A DNA stretch of 64,000 nt from Paenibacillus oceani (GCF_014705615.1 NZ_JACXJA010000038.1:1-64000), one strand, 5' to 3'. Counted from the stretch's first letter, positions 53,512-63,619 are shown. Program-made: numbers and translations. Notes: generated from the sequence alone by a model not told the origin.

Positions 53512-54285
53512 TCATAACACTTTGGCGTCTTCGCGCAATGCCTGGATAAGCGACCGGACACGGTCGGGCGTCTCTCCACCCAGCAGGCGGCCGGCCTGAC
53601 GGGGAGCCGGGAGCCGAATTCCGATCGTTTGCGTATAAGGCGCCAGCTCGTTTTCGGATAAGCCCAGATCCGCAACGGATAATCGCGAGAACGGTTTTTT
53701 CTTCGCTTTCATAATGCCCGGAAGCGTCGGATATCGCGGTTCGTTCAGTCCTTGCTGGGCGGTGATCAGAGCAGGCAGGGGCAGCTCCACCGTCTCGTCG
53801 TCGCCTTCCGCGTCGCGGACCGCGACCGCTCTCCCGCCGGGAGCCGGGTCGACTGTCAGCTTCGTGATTGCGCCGGCGTGGGGGAGATCCAGCAGCTCGG
53901 CGACGCGTAGCGCCACTTGGCCGGAGCCGCGGTCGACGGAGAAATGTCCGGCGATCACGAGGTCGAACGGCCTGCTGCGCAAATAGGCGGCGAGTTGCTT
54001 GGCGATCACCGCCTCGTCCGCGCCGTCCGGCTCCCCGATCAGCACCGCTTCGTCGGCTCCCATCGCAAGTGCCGTCCGAAGCGCCTCCGCACACCGCTCA
54101 GTTCCAACGGACACGACCGTCACTTGCCCGCTGTGCGCGTCGCGCAGCCGGATCGCCTCTTCTACCGCATATTCGTCGTAAGGATTAATGACGAACTTGA
54201 CGCCGTCCTCATCCACTGCATCGTCCCGGACCCGCACCTTCTCCTCCGTATCGAACGTTTGTTTCAGCAATACAACCACATTCAT
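53512..54285 (-). CDS. etfB: Electron transfer flavoprotein beta subunit
   Basis: A 257-residue protein. It has the N-terminal MNVVVLLKQTFDTEEKVRV, the family pattern NPYDEYAVEEAIRLRD, a nucleotide-binding stretch VVSVGTERCAEALRTALAMGADEA, and the recognition-loop region VELPLPALITAQQGLNEPRYPTLPGIMKAKKK. Together these mark EtfB. ATG 54285 follows AAAGGGGTAAG on the minus strand. The 216-bp interval to fadF contains a perfect palindrome that may control both directions. Confidence 0.95.
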   Translation of the reverse strand: MNVVVLLKQTFDTEEKVRVRDDAVDEDGVKFVINPYDEYAVEEAIRLRDAHSGQVTVVSVGTERCAEALRTALAMGADEAVLIGEPDGADEAVIAKQLAAYLRSRPFDLVIAGHFSVDRGSGQVALRVAELLDLPHAGAITKLTVDPAPGGRAVAVRDAEGDDETVELPLPALITAQQGLNEPRYPTLPGIMKAKKKPFSRLSVADLGLSENELAPYTQTIGIRLPAPRQAGRLLGGETPDRVRSLIQALREDAKVL

Positions 54286-54396
54286 CGGCTTACCCCTTTC
54301 CGTATGGGCTGCGGCGGCCGGATGGCGGATTTGCGGCTGCGGAGCAGACGAGTATTGTTGTCATGGGACCAGCCCGGCCGAACATACATTGCAAGT

Positions 54397-54412
54397 AACG
54401 CGAATTCGCGTT
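54397..54412. promoter_or_regulatory. 16-bp perfect palindrome, candidate operator of the etf/fad divergon
   Basis: AACGCGAATTCGCGTT lies between the divergent etfB and fadF starts, 90 and 112 bp from them. It is long and symmetric as expected for a TetR-type repressor such as FadR, but it does not match the B. subtilis FadR consensus (TGAATGA-type half sites). Its role is inferred from position. Confidence 0.55.
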
Positions 54413-54501
54413 TTGCACTTCCTGCCTACCTGATTTATATGAAGAAAAGCCCGGGAATAATCCGGCCGGCAGGGCGAAAGCGGAAAGGAGCGTGTGTATC
54501 C

Positions 54502-56691
54502 GTGGTCTGGAAAGTCGTCCATTTCGCTTTGTTTCTAGCTGCGACCGGTTATGGCGCGTTGCTGTTCGGGAAGGCGGTATCCCGCCGGATCGCTTACATG
54601 AAGCTGGGGCAGCCCGAGAGTCCGGCTCGCCTCGACCGCCGCCGTGCGCGCGAATGGATCGCCCAGTTATTCGGACACCGCAAGTTGATGAAAGATCGCC
54701 GAAGCGGGATCATGCATCTCCTTGTTTTTTACGGCTTCATCGTCCTTCAGTTCGGGGCGGCCGACATCGTGCTGAAAGGGTTGTTCGGCGTCCGGCTGCC
54801 TGTGCCCGCCTACGACCTGTTTGTGCTCTCCCAAGAGATTACCGTCGTGGCGGTGCTTGTGGCGATCGGTTATGCGGGGTATCGCAGGTACGGGGAAAAA
54901 CTGGCGAGGCTGAAGCGAGACTGGAAGCCGAGTATTGTGTTGTATTTTATCGGAGCCTTGCTGCTGTCGGTGCTGCTCGTATCCGCTTTCGAAAGACTGT
55001 GGCACGGACTGCCAGCTTCGCCGCTCGCGCCGGTGGCATCGCTGCTTGCCGCAGCGATGAGCGGCCTGGCCGGGAGCGTAACCGCAGCGGTGTTTTATTA
55101 CACCGCCTGGTGGGCGCATTTGCTCATTTTGCTCGCCTTTCTCGTATATGTCCCCCAATCCAAACATTTTCATCTGCTGACGGCTCCGGTGAATTTGGCT
55201 TTGGCCCGCTCGTCTCCGCCGGGGAAGCTGCGGACGCTCGATCTGGAGGACGAGAATGCGGAGTCGTTCGGCGCGGGAGCGGTGGAGCAGTTTACGAGCA
55301 AGCAGTTGCTCGATCTGTACGCTTGCGTAGAGTGCGGCCGCTGTACGAACGTCTGCCCGGCATCGGGGACCGGGAAATTGTTGTCTCCGATGCATCTGAT
55401 CGTCAAGCTGCGCGATCATCTGACCGAGAAGGGGGCGGCGGTAACTTCGAAATCGCCCTGGGTGCCCGCATTCGCTTTCCCCGGCACCGCAGGTTCGGCC
55501 TCCGTGTTCCGGCCGGAAGAGCCGGCCGGACGGGAATGGAGCGGCGGCGGAATTACGGATATCGGCCCGACGATGGAGCTGCAGAAGAAAAGCTGGATCA
55601 AGGCGGGCAGCGGCGCGGATGGAGAAAGCGCCGGGTCCGGAACGGCGGCTGCGATCGCAGATGTAAACCTGGTCGGCGACATCATGAGCCCGGAGGAGCT
55701 GTGGTCCTGCACGACATGCCGCAATTGCGAAGACCAGTGCCCGGTCGGCAACGAGCATGTCGATAAAATTATCGATATGCGCCGGTATCTGGTGCTGACG
55801 GAAGGAAGCATGCCTCACGACGGCCAGCGCGCCTTGCAAAACATCGAACGCCAAAGCAATCCCTGGGGGATCAGCCGCGGCGACCGCGCCAAATGGCTGG
55901 AGGAAGTGAAAGGAATATGGGTTCCGACGGTCCGGGATCTGCCGGATTTCGACTATTTGCTGTTCGTCGGATCGATGGGCTCTTACGATAACCGGACCAA
56001 AAAGGTGACCGTCGCGCTCGTCAAGCTGCTGGCCCATGCCGGCGTCCGGTTCGCGATTCTCGGTGCCGAGGAGCGCAATTCCGGCGATACGCCGAGGCGG
56101 ATGGGCAACGAGCTGTTGTTTCAGCAGCTGTGCCAAGAAAATATTGCAGTGTTCCAAACGTACAACGTGCGTAAAATTGTAACCGCCTGTCCGCATACGT
56201 ACAATACGCTGAAGCACGAGTATCCGGAGTTCGGCCTGGATGACGGCGTCGAAGTGTTCCATCACACCGAGCTGCTCGCCCGGCTGCTGTATGAAGGGAA
56301 GCTGGTACCGCAGCATGCGGTCCGGCAGCGGACGACGTATCACGATTCCTGTTACTTGGGGCGTTACAACGGCACCTACGAAGCTCCGCGGGATATTTTA
56401 AGAGCGATACCGGGCTTGACTCTCGCCGAGATGGACAGATCCGGAGCTAATGCGATGTGCTGCGGGGCCGGCGGCGGTCTGATGTGGCTGGAGGAGAGCC
56501 GGGGCAAGCGGATCAACGTGGCCCGGACCGAGCAGGCGCTCGCCGTAGAGCCAGCCGTGATCGCCAGCGCTTGTCCGTATTGCCTGACGATGATGGAGGA
56601 CGGTACGAAGCAGCTGTCCGCAGAGGATCGTGTCGCGGCGAAAGACGTCGCCGAGCTGCTGGGGGAATCGGTGTTCGGGCCGCGGAGTTAA
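54502..56691 (+). CDS. fadF: FadF-like membrane iron-sulfur oxidoreductase
   Basis: A 729-residue protein. An N-terminal respiratory gamma-like membrane domain (about 1-220) has five to six helices (HLLVFYGFIVLQFGAADIVL, WWAHLLILLAFLVY). It is followed by a two-cluster ferredoxin region (CVECGRCTNVCP; CTTCRNCEDQCP) and two CCG domains (DSCYLGRYNG, MCCGAGGGLMW). This matches YwjF/FadF, proposed acceptor of ETF electrons in beta-oxidation. GTG 54502 follows AAAGGAG; the open frame further upstream overlaps etfB antisense and is not coding. Confidence 0.92.
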   Translation: MVWKVVHFALFLAATGYGALLFGKAVSRRIAYMKLGQPESPARLDRRRAREWIAQLFGHRKLMKDRRSGIMHLLVFYGFIVLQFGAADIVLKGLFGVRLPVPAYDLFVLSQEITVVAVLVAIGYAGYRRYGEKLARLKRDWKPSIVLYFIGALLLSVLLVSAFERLWHGLPASPLAPVASLLAAAMSGLAGSVTAAVFYYTAWWAHLLILLAFLVYVPQSKHFHLLTAPVNLALARSSPPGKLRTLDLEDENAESFGAGAVEQFTSKQLLDLYACVECGRCTNVCPASGTGKLLSPMHLIVKLRDHLTEKGAAVTSKSPWVPAFAFPGTAGSASVFRPEEPAGREWSGGGITDIGPTMELQKKSWIKAGSGADGESAGSGTAAAIADVNLVGDIMSPEELWSCTTCRNCEDQCPVGNEHVDKIIDMRRYLVLTEGSMPHDGQRALQNIERQSNPWGISRGDRAKWLEEVKGIWVPTVRDLPDFDYLLFVGSMGSYDNRTKKVTVALVKLLAHAGVRFAILGAEERNSGDTPRRMGNELLFQQLCQENIAVFQTYNVRKIVTACPHTYNTLKHEYPEFGLDDGVEVFHHTELLARLLYEGKLVPQHAVRQRTTYHDSCYLGRYNGTYEAPRDILRAIPGLTLAEMDRSGANAMCCGAGGGLMWLEESRGKRINVARTEQALAVEPAVIASACPYCLTMMEDGTKQLSAEDRVAAKDVAELLGESVFGPRS

Positions 56692-56725
56692 TGCATCAAA
56701 ATGCCAAGAAGGAGGGACTTCCCGT

Positions 56726-59116
56726 ATGAGAACGATCCGAACGGTCGCCGTTATCGGCTCCGGCGTGATGGGGGCGGGGATCGCGGCGCATCTGGCGAAT
56801 GCGGGCATCCATGTATGGCTGCTCGACCGCGTACCGGAACGGCTTACGCCGGAAGAGGAAGCGGCCGGACGAACGATCCGGCATCCGGACGTGCGCAACC
56901 GGCTGGCAAGAGAAGCGATCATCCGGCTGAACAAGACGAATCCGGCCGTTTTTTTCGAAGAACGATGCGCGGAGCTGATCCGCATAGGCAACGTGGAGGA
57001 CGACCTGCATCGGCTGAAGGAAGCGGACTGGATTATTGAGGCGATCACCGAACGGCTGGATGACAAGCGGGAGCTGCTGAGACGGATCGAACCGGTATGG
57101 ACGCCAGGAATGGTCGTCAGCTCGAATACGTCAGGCATCTCGATCGCCGCGATGGCGGAAGCGGTCGGTCCGGAACTGCGCTCTTATTTTCTCGGCACTC
57201 ATTTTTTCAACCCTCCCCGGTATATGCCGCTCGTCGAAGTCATTCCGGGACCCGCGACGAAGCTGGACGTATTGTCCGGGATGAAGCAGTTTCTCGGCCA
57301 CCGACTCGGCAAAGGCGTCGTATTTGCCAAGGACACGCCGAATTTTATCGCCAACCGGATCGGGACCTACGGTTTGCTCGTCACGCTGCGGCTGATGGCC
57401 GAGCAGGGTTATACGGTCGGGGAGATTGACGCCGTAACGGGCCCTGCGCTTGGCAGGCCCAAAAGCGCCACGTTCCGCACGCTTGATCTGGTCGGCCTGG
57501 ATACGTTCGTCCATGTAGCCAAAAACGTGTACGACCATGCCTCCGATCCGGCGGAGAAGGCGACGTTCGACACTCCGGAGCTGCTGGCGGACATGACCCG
57601 CCTCGGGTGGCTAGGCGAGAAGGCCGGGCAAGGATTTTACAAAAAAGTGAAGACAGATACGGGTTCCCGGATTTTGGAGCTGAATCCGGCCACTATGCAG
57701 TATGCGGAGGCTTCGCCGGTGAAGGCGGCATCGCTGGAGGCGGCTCGAGCAGCCAAAGGGGCGGCGGCGAAGTGCAGGGCTTTGCTCGGAGGCGAAGACC
57801 GGTATGCCGAGCTGGCCTGGGAAGTCGTTAAGCCGGTTCTCCTCTATGCGGCCGACAAAGCGGATGAAATCGCGGATACGATCGCCGATGTGGACAAAGC
57901 GATGCGGCTCGGCTTCAACTGGGAGCTCGGCCCGTTCGAGCTGTGGGACGCGATCGGGCTTGCCCGGTCGGCAGCGCGCATGGAAGCCGAAGGGGCGATC
58001 GTCCCGGACTGGGTGAAGCGGTGGATCGAGGCCGGCAACGCGACGTTTTACAAGCGGGAGAACGGCAGCAGGCGGTATGCCCACGCCGGGCAGTACGTGC
58101 AGCTCGTGGACGATATCGAGCATCTCTCCCTCCGGGGCTTGAAGGACAAAGGACGCACCGTGCTGTCCAACGGCGGCGCGAGTCTGATCGACATCGGCGA
58201 AGAGGTCGCTTGTCTGGAGTTCCATTCGCCGAGCAATGCGATCGGCAGCGATATTTTGACGATGATCCGCAAAAGCGTGGAAGAGGTGCGCCGCCATTAC
58301 CGCGGACTTGTTATTGCGAACGAAGGCCGCAACTTTTGCGTCGGGGCCAATCTGATGCTGCTCTTGATGGAAGCGCAGGAGGAAGAATGGGACGAAGTGG
58401 ACCGGATTATTCGCGTGTTCCAGGAAGCGATGATGGAGCTGAAGACGGCCGGGCGCCCGGTGGTGGCGGCGCCGCATCGGATGACGCTGGGCGGGGGCGT
58501 CGAAGTGTGCATGGCCGCGGACCGGGTGACGGCTTACGCGGAAACCTACTACGGCCTTGTGGAAGCCGGAGTCGGCCTGATCCCGGCGGGCGGAGGAACG
58601 AAGGAAATGGCGCTCCGTGCGGCGGAAACGACGGCTGGCGGCGACGATCTGCAGCCGGCGGTCAACCGCGCATTCGAGGTGATCGGCATGGCCAAGGTGT
58701 CGACGAGCGCGCCGGAAGCCGTTCGTCTCGGGCTTATGCGCAGCGCGGACCGGACGGTGATGAACCGCGACCGGCTCGTGCACGAGGCGCGGCGCACCGT
58801 GCTGGAGCTGCACCGCGACGGTTATGCCCGCCGAAGCGGCGAGTCGGTCCGGGTCGTCGGCCGCGAAGGGAAAGCGGTGCTGCTGGCCGGAGCGCAGTCG
58901 ATGCGGGAAGGCGGATACATCTCGGAGCACGACTTCAAAATCGCGCGAAAGCTGGCCCATGTGCTGGCCGGAGGAGACGTGCCCTCGGGTACGCAGGTCA
59001 CGGAAGCGTATATGCTCGATCTGGAGCGCGAAGCGTTTCTGAGCTTGTGCGGCGAACCGAAGACGCAGGCGCGTATGAAGCATATGCTGTCGGCCGGCAA
59101 GCCGCTGAGAAACTGA
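56726..59116 (+). CDS. fadN: 3-hydroxyacyl-CoA dehydrogenase/enoyl-CoA hydratase FadN
   Basis: A 796-residue bifunctional beta-oxidation enzyme. The N-terminal NAD domain has VIGSGVMGAGIAAHLANAG, then SSNTSGISIAAMAEA, GTHFFNPPRYMPLVEVI and KDTPNFIANRIG. The hydratase/crotonase-like part is C-terminal (about 480-700), with GRNFCVGANLMLLLM and MTLGGGVEVCMAADRV. This dehydrogenase-first order is that of FadN/YusL, not FadB. ATG 56726 follows AAGGAGGG, 34 bp after fadF. Confidence 0.94.
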   Translation: MRTIRTVAVIGSGVMGAGIAAHLANAGIHVWLLDRVPERLTPEEEAAGRTIRHPDVRNRLAREAIIRLNKTNPAVFFEERCAELIRIGNVEDDLHRLKEADWIIEAITERLDDKRELLRRIEPVWTPGMVVSSNTSGISIAAMAEAVGPELRSYFLGTHFFNPPRYMPLVEVIPGPATKLDVLSGMKQFLGHRLGKGVVFAKDTPNFIANRIGTYGLLVTLRLMAEQGYTVGEIDAVTGPALGRPKSATFRTLDLVGLDTFVHVAKNVYDHASDPAEKATFDTPELLADMTRLGWLGEKAGQGFYKKVKTDTGSRILELNPATMQYAEASPVKAASLEAARAAKGAAAKCRALLGGEDRYAELAWEVVKPVLLYAADKADEIADTIADVDKAMRLGFNWELGPFELWDAIGLARSAARMEAEGAIVPDWVKRWIEAGNATFYKRENGSRRYAHAGQYVQLVDDIEHLSLRGLKDKGRTVLSNGGASLIDIGEEVACLEFHSPSNAIGSDILTMIRKSVEEVRRHYRGLVIANEGRNFCVGANLMLLLMEAQEEEWDEVDRIIRVFQEAMMELKTAGRPVVAAPHRMTLGGGVEVCMAADRVTAYAETYYGLVEAGVGLIPAGGGTKEMALRAAETTAGGDDLQPAVNRAFEVIGMAKVSTSAPEAVRLGLMRSADRTVMNRDRLVHEARRTVLELHRDGYARRSGESVRVVGREGKAVLLAGAQSMREGGYISEHDFKIARKLAHVLAGGDVPSGTQVTEAYMLDLEREAFLSLCGEPKTQARMKHMLSAGKPLRN

Positions 59117-59131
59117 CGGGAGGTGGCTTCT

Positions 59132-60316
59132 ATGGAGGAGGCGGTAATCGTATCGGCTGTCCGGACAGCCGTCGGCCGGGGACGCAAAGGCTCGCTTGCC
59201 CAGACGCGGCCCGAGGATCTGGGCAAAACTGTGTTGCAGGCCGCTGTGGAGCGGGTTCCCGGTCTGACGAAAGAGCAGGTGGACGATATCGTGATCGGCT
59301 GCGCCATGCCCGAGGGCGAGCAGGGGCTTAATTTCGCCAGAGCGATGGCTTTGTATTCCGGATTCCCCGTAACGGTGCCGGCGATAACGGTCAACCGGTT
59401 CTGCTCGTCAGGCTTGCAGGCGATTGCATATGCGGCCGAACGCATTCAGCTGGGGTATGCGGATACGATCATTGCCGGAGGGGTGGAGAGCATGAGCCGC
59501 GTCCCGATGACGGGCTTCAAGCCTTCCCCGCATCCGGGGCTGATCGCACTTATGCCCGAAGTGTATATGGGTATGGGTCATACGGCCGAACGGGTGGCGG
59601 CCAGATACGGCATCACCCGGGAAGAGCAGGACCGGTTTGCCTGCGCCAGCCATGCGAAGGCGGCGGCCGCACAAGCGGCGGGAACATTTAAAGACGAGAT
59701 CGTCCCGGTCGATACGGCGGTTCGCGGATTCGATTCTGAACGGGGCGCATGGACGAAGCCGCTCCGCTTCGATACGGACGAGTGCATTCGGGCGGATACG
59801 TCCATGGAGGTACTGGCCTCTCTGAAGCCGGCTTTCTCGGCCAAAGGCACGGTAACGGCGGGCAACGCGTCGCCGGTCAGCGACGGCGCAAGCGCCTTGA
59901 CCGTGATGAGCAGGCGCAAAGCCGAGGCGCTCGGCCTGAAGCCGCTCGCGGCGTTCCGTTCCTTTGCGGTCGCCGGGGTAGCGCCGGAGCTGATGGGAAT
60001 CGGGCCGGTCGAAGCGATTCCGAAAGCTTTGCGCCTTGCCGGTATCGGCCGGGACGAGGTGCGTTTATTCGAAATTAACGAAGCATTCGCCTCGCAATGC
60101 ATTCAGGTGATCCGTCAACTTGAGCTGGACGAAGCGAAAGTGAACGTCAACGGCGGCGCGATCGCGCTCGGCCACCCGCTGGGTTGCACCGGAGCCAAGC
60201 TGGCGGCGACGTTAATCCGCGAGCTGGGCAGGCGCGGCGGCGGTTACGGCGTCGTCTCGATGTGTATCGGCGGCGGCATGGGGGCGGCAGGCGTATTTGA
60301 AGTTTATGAAGGCTGA
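59132..60316 (+). CDS. fadA: Acetyl-CoA C-acyltransferase (thiolase) FadA
   Basis: A 394-residue thiolase that cleaves 3-ketoacyl-CoA. The acylated Cys is in [14 protein letters not shown], followed by [11 protein letters not shown]. The catalytic His is in [10 protein letters not shown] and [19 protein letters not shown], and the second Cys is in [17 protein letters not shown]. Start ATG 59132 ([15 protein letters not shown]) follows GGGAGGTGG by seven bases. It is 15 bp after fadN and overlaps only non-coding bases with fadE. Confidence 0.95.
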   Translation: MEEAVIVSAVRTAVGRGRKGSLAQTRPEDLGKTVLQAAVERVPGLTKEQVDDIVIGCAMPEGEQGLNFARAMALYSGFPVTVPAITVNRFCSSGLQAIAYAAERIQLGYADTIIAGGVESMSRVPMTGFKPSPHPGLIALMPEVYMGMGHTAERVAARYGITREEQDRFACASHAKAAAAQAAGTFKDEIVPVDTAVRGFDSERGAWTKPLRFDTDECIRADTSMEVLASLKPAFSAKGTVTAGNASPVSDGASALTVMSRRKAEALGLKPLAAFRSFAVAGVAPELMGIGPVEAIPKALRLAGIGRDEVRLFEINEAFASQCIQVIRQLELDEAKVNVNGGAIALGHPLGCTGAKLAATLIRELGRRGGGYGVVSMCIGGGMGAAGVFEVYEG

Positions 60317-60332
60317 AGGAGGAGCGGCGCAT

Positions 60333-62114
60333 ATGGTGACAACGGTTAAGGGCGGAAGCTTTGTCATCGATTCGGCGGACTGGAACAGCGTATCGACGCC
60401 CGAGGATTTGAGCGGGGAGCAGTTGATGATCGCAGGGACGACCGAACATTTTATCGAGAACGAGGTGCTGCCGCACGACGAGGCGCTGGAGAAGCTGGAC
60501 TACGGCTTGACCGTCCGGCTGATCCGCAAAGCCGGAGAACTGGGCTTGCTTGGCGTCGATATTCCCGAGCCATACGGAGGGCTCGGCCTGGATAAAGTGA
60601 GCTCGACGCTGATCAGCGAGAAGCTGGCGAGAGGCTCCTCGTTTGCGTTGTCGGTCGGCGCGCATGTGGGGATCGGCACGCTGCCGATCGTGTTTTTCGG
60701 CACCCCGGAGCAGAAGAAGCGGTATTTGCCGGACTTGGCCGACGGTTCCAAGATCGCCGCCTACTGCTTGACCGAGCCTTCGTCCGGCTCGGACGCCCTG
60801 GGGGCGAGGACGACGGCGAAACTGTCGGAGGACGGGACGTATTACGAGCTGAACGGAACGAAACAGTTTATTACGAACGCCGGCTTTGCCGATGTGTTTA
60901 TCGTCTATGCGAAAATAAACGGCAAGCTGTTCTCGGCGTTTATCGTCGAGCGTTCGATGGAAGGGGTCAGCATAGGACCCGAGGAGAAAAAGATGGGCAT
61001 CAAAGGGTCGTCGACCTGCCCGCTTATTCTGGAGGGGGTTCGCGTCCCGGTATCCAATCTGCTCGGGGAACCTGGCAAGGGTCATCTTATCGCCTTTAAT
61101 ATTCTGAATATCGGCAGGTTCAAGCTTGGAGCCGGCTGCGTCGGAGGAGCCAAGGAGGCGATCGCGCTAAGCGCGTCCTATGCGAACGAGCGGACCCAAT
61201 TCGGCAAGCCGATATCGTCCTTTCCGCTGATCGGCCAGAAGCTCGCGGAGATGAATATCGTCACCTATGTGCTCGAAAGCATGGTATACCGTACGGCCGG
61301 GCTGATCGACGGGATTTTGCAGGACATCGATCTGAGCAGCGAGCAGGCCGGCGTACAGTCCGCCAAGGGCATAGCCGAATATGCACTGGAATGCTCGATC
61401 ATTAAGGTGTTCGGTACGGAGGCGCTGGACCGTGTGGCCGACGAAGGGGTGCAAATTCACGGAGGCTACGGATTTATCCAGGAGTACAAAATTGAGCGTA
61501 TCTACCGCGATTCGCGGATTAACCGGATCTTCGAAGGGACGAATGAAATCAACCGGCTGCTCATTCCCGGAACGCTGCTGAAAAAGGCGATGAAGGGCGA
61601 ACTCCCGCTGATGGAGCGCGCCCAAAGCGTGCAGATGAGCATGCTGGAGCCGACCTCCGTGAGGAGCGAGACGGACGACAGACTCGGCGAAGAGAAGCGG
61701 TTGCTCGCGACGGCGAAGCAAATCTTCCTGCTCATCGGCGGGCAGGCGGTTCAAACGTACGGGATGGAGCTGGAGGAGCAGCAGGAAGTGCTGTCGCGGC
61801 TGGCCGATATGATGATCCGGATCTATGCGATGGAAAGCGCGCTGCTGCGTGCGGAGAAAATAACGGCGAGATCCGGCGCGGCCAAAGGTGGGCTGGCGGA
61901 AGCGATGACGAAGGTGTACGTTTGCGAAGCGTTCGCCGAGATCGAGCAGGCGGCCAAACAAAACGTCGCGGCGATGGCCTCGGGCGATCTGCTGTCGCTG
62001 CAGTTGTCGGTGCTGCGCAAATGGACCCGGCATACTCCGGTCGATACGATCTCGCTCAAGCGGCGGATTGCGGAAAGCGTCAAAACGGAGCAAAGGTATA
62101 CGGTCATCCGCTAG
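60333..62114 (+). CDS. fadE: Acyl-CoA dehydrogenase FadE
   Basis: A 593-residue FAD enzyme, with the extended length of FadE/YusJ. Visible are CLTEPSSGSDALGARTTA (FAD loop), GTKQFITNAGFADVFIV, MGIKGSSTCPLILEGV, the ANERTQFGKPISSFPLIGQKLAEMN helix, and the catalytic-base region IHGGYGFIQEYKIERIYRDSRI. The C-terminal ~180 residues form the extra helical domain. ATG 60333 follows AAGGAGGAGCGG, 16 bp after fadA. It reduces ETF encoded by etfAB. Confidence 0.95.
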   Translation: MVTTVKGGSFVIDSADWNSVSTPEDLSGEQLMIAGTTEHFIENEVLPHDEALEKLDYGLTVRLIRKAGELGLLGVDIPEPYGGLGLDKVSSTLISEKLARGSSFALSVGAHVGIGTLPIVFFGTPEQKKRYLPDLADGSKIAAYCLTEPSSGSDALGARTTAKLSEDGTYYELNGTKQFITNAGFADVFIVYAKINGKLFSAFIVERSMEGVSIGPEEKKMGIKGSSTCPLILEGVRVPVSNLLGEPGKGHLIAFNILNIGRFKLGAGCVGGAKEAIALSASYANERTQFGKPISSFPLIGQKLAEMNIVTYVLESMVYRTAGLIDGILQDIDLSSEQAGVQSAKGIAEYALECSIIKVFGTEALDRVADEGVQIHGGYGFIQEYKIERIYRDSRINRIFEGTNEINRLLIPGTLLKKAMKGELPLMERAQSVQMSMLEPTSVRSETDDRLGEEKRLLATAKQIFLLIGGQAVQTYGMELEEQQEVLSRLADMMIRIYAMESALLRAEKITARSGAAKGGLAEAMTKVYVCEAFAEIEQAAKQNVAAMASGDLLSLQLSVLRKWTRHTPVDTISLKRRIAESVKTEQRYTVIR

Positions 62115-62208
62115 GCGAGCAGGACGGGAGGCCCTGGATGCAAGAGGAACGGGATGCGTCCGGTGAAGCGGTTCTTCCGTCAAGTCTGCTTCGGAAGGAG
62201 ACGGCAAC

Positions 62209-62640
62209 GTGGACGGCAACGTGGAGGAGTTGATCAGCAAGCTGGGGGAAGCGGCCAGAGGCACGTTCTGGGACGATATCGGGTGTGTCCTCGAGTTTGC
62301 GGAGCCGGGCAAAACAATCGTGTCGCTGGAGGTAGAGAGCCGGCATCTGAACGGCATCGGCATCTTGCACGGAGGCGTGCACGCTTCGCTGCTGGATAAT
62401 GCGATGGGCATTACCGCGATGATCGCCAGGCCGGGAGAAAAGGTGGTGACGACGAATCTGAATCTGCATTACTTATCGCCTCTGTGGCCGGGCAAAGTAA
62501 CAGTTACCGCCGAACTGATCCATCAGTCGCGCAAAATTTTGACCGTTCAGGGGAAAATCGAGGACGAACAAGGGAATCTCGGCTCGTGGGGCGTCGGTTC
62601 GTTCCGCGCGTCGGGCGGTACCGCTCCGGGTCAGGGCTGA
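62209..62640 (+). CDS. PaaI/YdiI-like hotdog-fold thioesterase
   Basis: A 143-residue hotdog protein, with HLNGIGILHGGVHASLLDNAMG, the PaaI-type HGG-x4-L-x-D motif containing the catalytic acid, and TTNLNLHYLSPLWPGKVTV. It hydrolyses acyl-CoA thioesters. GTG 62209 follows GGAAGGAG. It is last in the fad operon, 95 bp after fadE, and could release CoA from dead-end intermediates. Confidence 0.88.
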   Translation: MDGNVEELISKLGEAARGTFWDDIGCVLEFAEPGKTIVSLEVESRHLNGIGILHGGVHASLLDNAMGITAMIARPGEKVVTTNLNLHYLSPLWPGKVTVTAELIHQSRKILTVQGKIEDEQGNLGSWGVGSFRASGGTAPGQG

Positions 62641-62655
62641 CCGGTGATCCTGCAA

Positions 62656-62709
62656 GGAGAAGCGCGCTGGAGCTTGGGCGATGCCAAGGAAGCTTAGGCG
62701 TGCTTCTCC
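62656..62709 (+). repeat. Long inverted repeat after the fad operon
   Basis: GGAGAAGC (62656-62663) pairs with GCTTCTCC (62702-62709). CGC/GCG and AGCTT/AAGCT pair inside it. It begins 16 bp after the thioesterase stop. Without a T run it may be a factor-assisted terminator. Confidence 0.55.
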
Positions 62710-62875
62710 CCGTTTGCATGGCGCTGACCTTTCAACGAACGTTTTCCCTTGGCGGGACAGAAAGGTTGTACATGCGCACAAAAATTCCGTATATTCGTAC
62801 ATAGGACATCACTTTGCAGCGGCGGGTGCCGGACTTGCTTTCAACCAGCATAACGGCACAGAGAGGAATATACGG

Positions 62876-63436
62876 ATGAAGAACATTCTGGTTACGGGCT
62901 ACCGGGCGCACGAGCTTAACATATTCGATCAGAAAAACAAAGGGATCGCTTATATTAAAAAGGCGATCGAAGGAAGGCTCCTTCCTTTAATCGAGGAAGG
63001 ATTGGAGTGGGTGCTTACGCCGGGCCAATACGGCGTCGATCTATGGGCGTGCGAGACCGTTATCGAACTGAAGAAACGGTATCCGCACTTGAAGCTGTCG
63101 ATCATCGCGGCTTATCAAAATCCGGAAGAAAAGTGGAAAGAGGAGAAGCAGCAGTATTTTCACGACATCCTCAACAAAGTCGATTATTACGGGACGGTGA
63201 GCAACCAGCCTTACAACGGCGTTTGGCAGCTGACGGCGAGAGACGATTTGCTGCTTCGCAAAACGGACGGCATCCTGTTGTTCTACGACGAGGACGCAGC
63301 GGAAGGCAGTCCCCGATTTTACAAGCAAAAAGCGATGAAAAAACACGAAAAGGACGGGTACCGGATTTTGACGATCCGTTCGGACGATATTCAGAGTATC
63401 GCAGACGAGGAAAGATACAGCGGGTTTGATTCGTAG
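62876..63436 (+). CDS. ypsA: YpsA-like SLOG/DUF1273 protein
   Basis: A 186-residue protein matching the YpsA family: KNILVTGYRAHELNIF at the N-terminus, WVLTPGQYGVDLWACETVIELK and TDGILLFYDEDAAEGSP. The SLOG fold suggests nucleotide or ADP-ribose-like ligand binding; YpsA has been linked to cell division and stress in Firmicutes. ATG 62876 follows GAGAGGAATATACGG. The upstream interval 62641-62875 has no other gene. Confidence 0.9.
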   Translation: MKNILVTGYRAHELNIFDQKNKGIAYIKKAIEGRLLPLIEEGLEWVLTPGQYGVDLWACETVIELKKRYPHLKLSIIAAYQNPEEKWKEEKQQYFHDILNKVDYYGTVSNQPYNGVWQLTARDDLLLRKTDGILLFYDEDAAEGSPRFYKQKAMKKHEKDGYRILTIRSDDIQSIADEERYSGFDS

Positions 63437-63470
63437 TTGTCGGGAAGCAGAAGAAAAGCGAGCAAGCGAG

Positions 63471-63512
63471 CGGGGTTCTTTGGCCGACAGGCCGGGAAGC
63501 CCGTTTTTGTTT
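63471..63512 (+). terminator. Terminator of ypsA
   Basis: CGGG (63471-63474) pairs with CCCG (63500-63503) and GGCC with GGCC inside. TTTTTGTTTTG follows. It begins 35 bp after the stop codon. Confidence 0.65.
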
Positions 63513-63619
63513 TGTCAAAATATTCTTTCTCGCAATTACGCATAGATTGTTATATAATAAAATCACATAAAATACAATCTGTATTAGTACAACTATTCCG
63601 AAAGGTGTGAAGGTCTCGA

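Noticed and set aside
54667-56343. 558-codon open frame on the minus strand inside fadF
   Set aside because: Antisense to a gene with clear iron-sulfur motifs; composition is Arg/Gln-rich as expected for a GC-rich shadow frame, with no domain.
57611-59083. 490-codon minus-strand frame inside fadN
   Set aside because: Shadow of a well-supported bifunctional enzyme; Arg/His-rich, no motif and no ribosome site.
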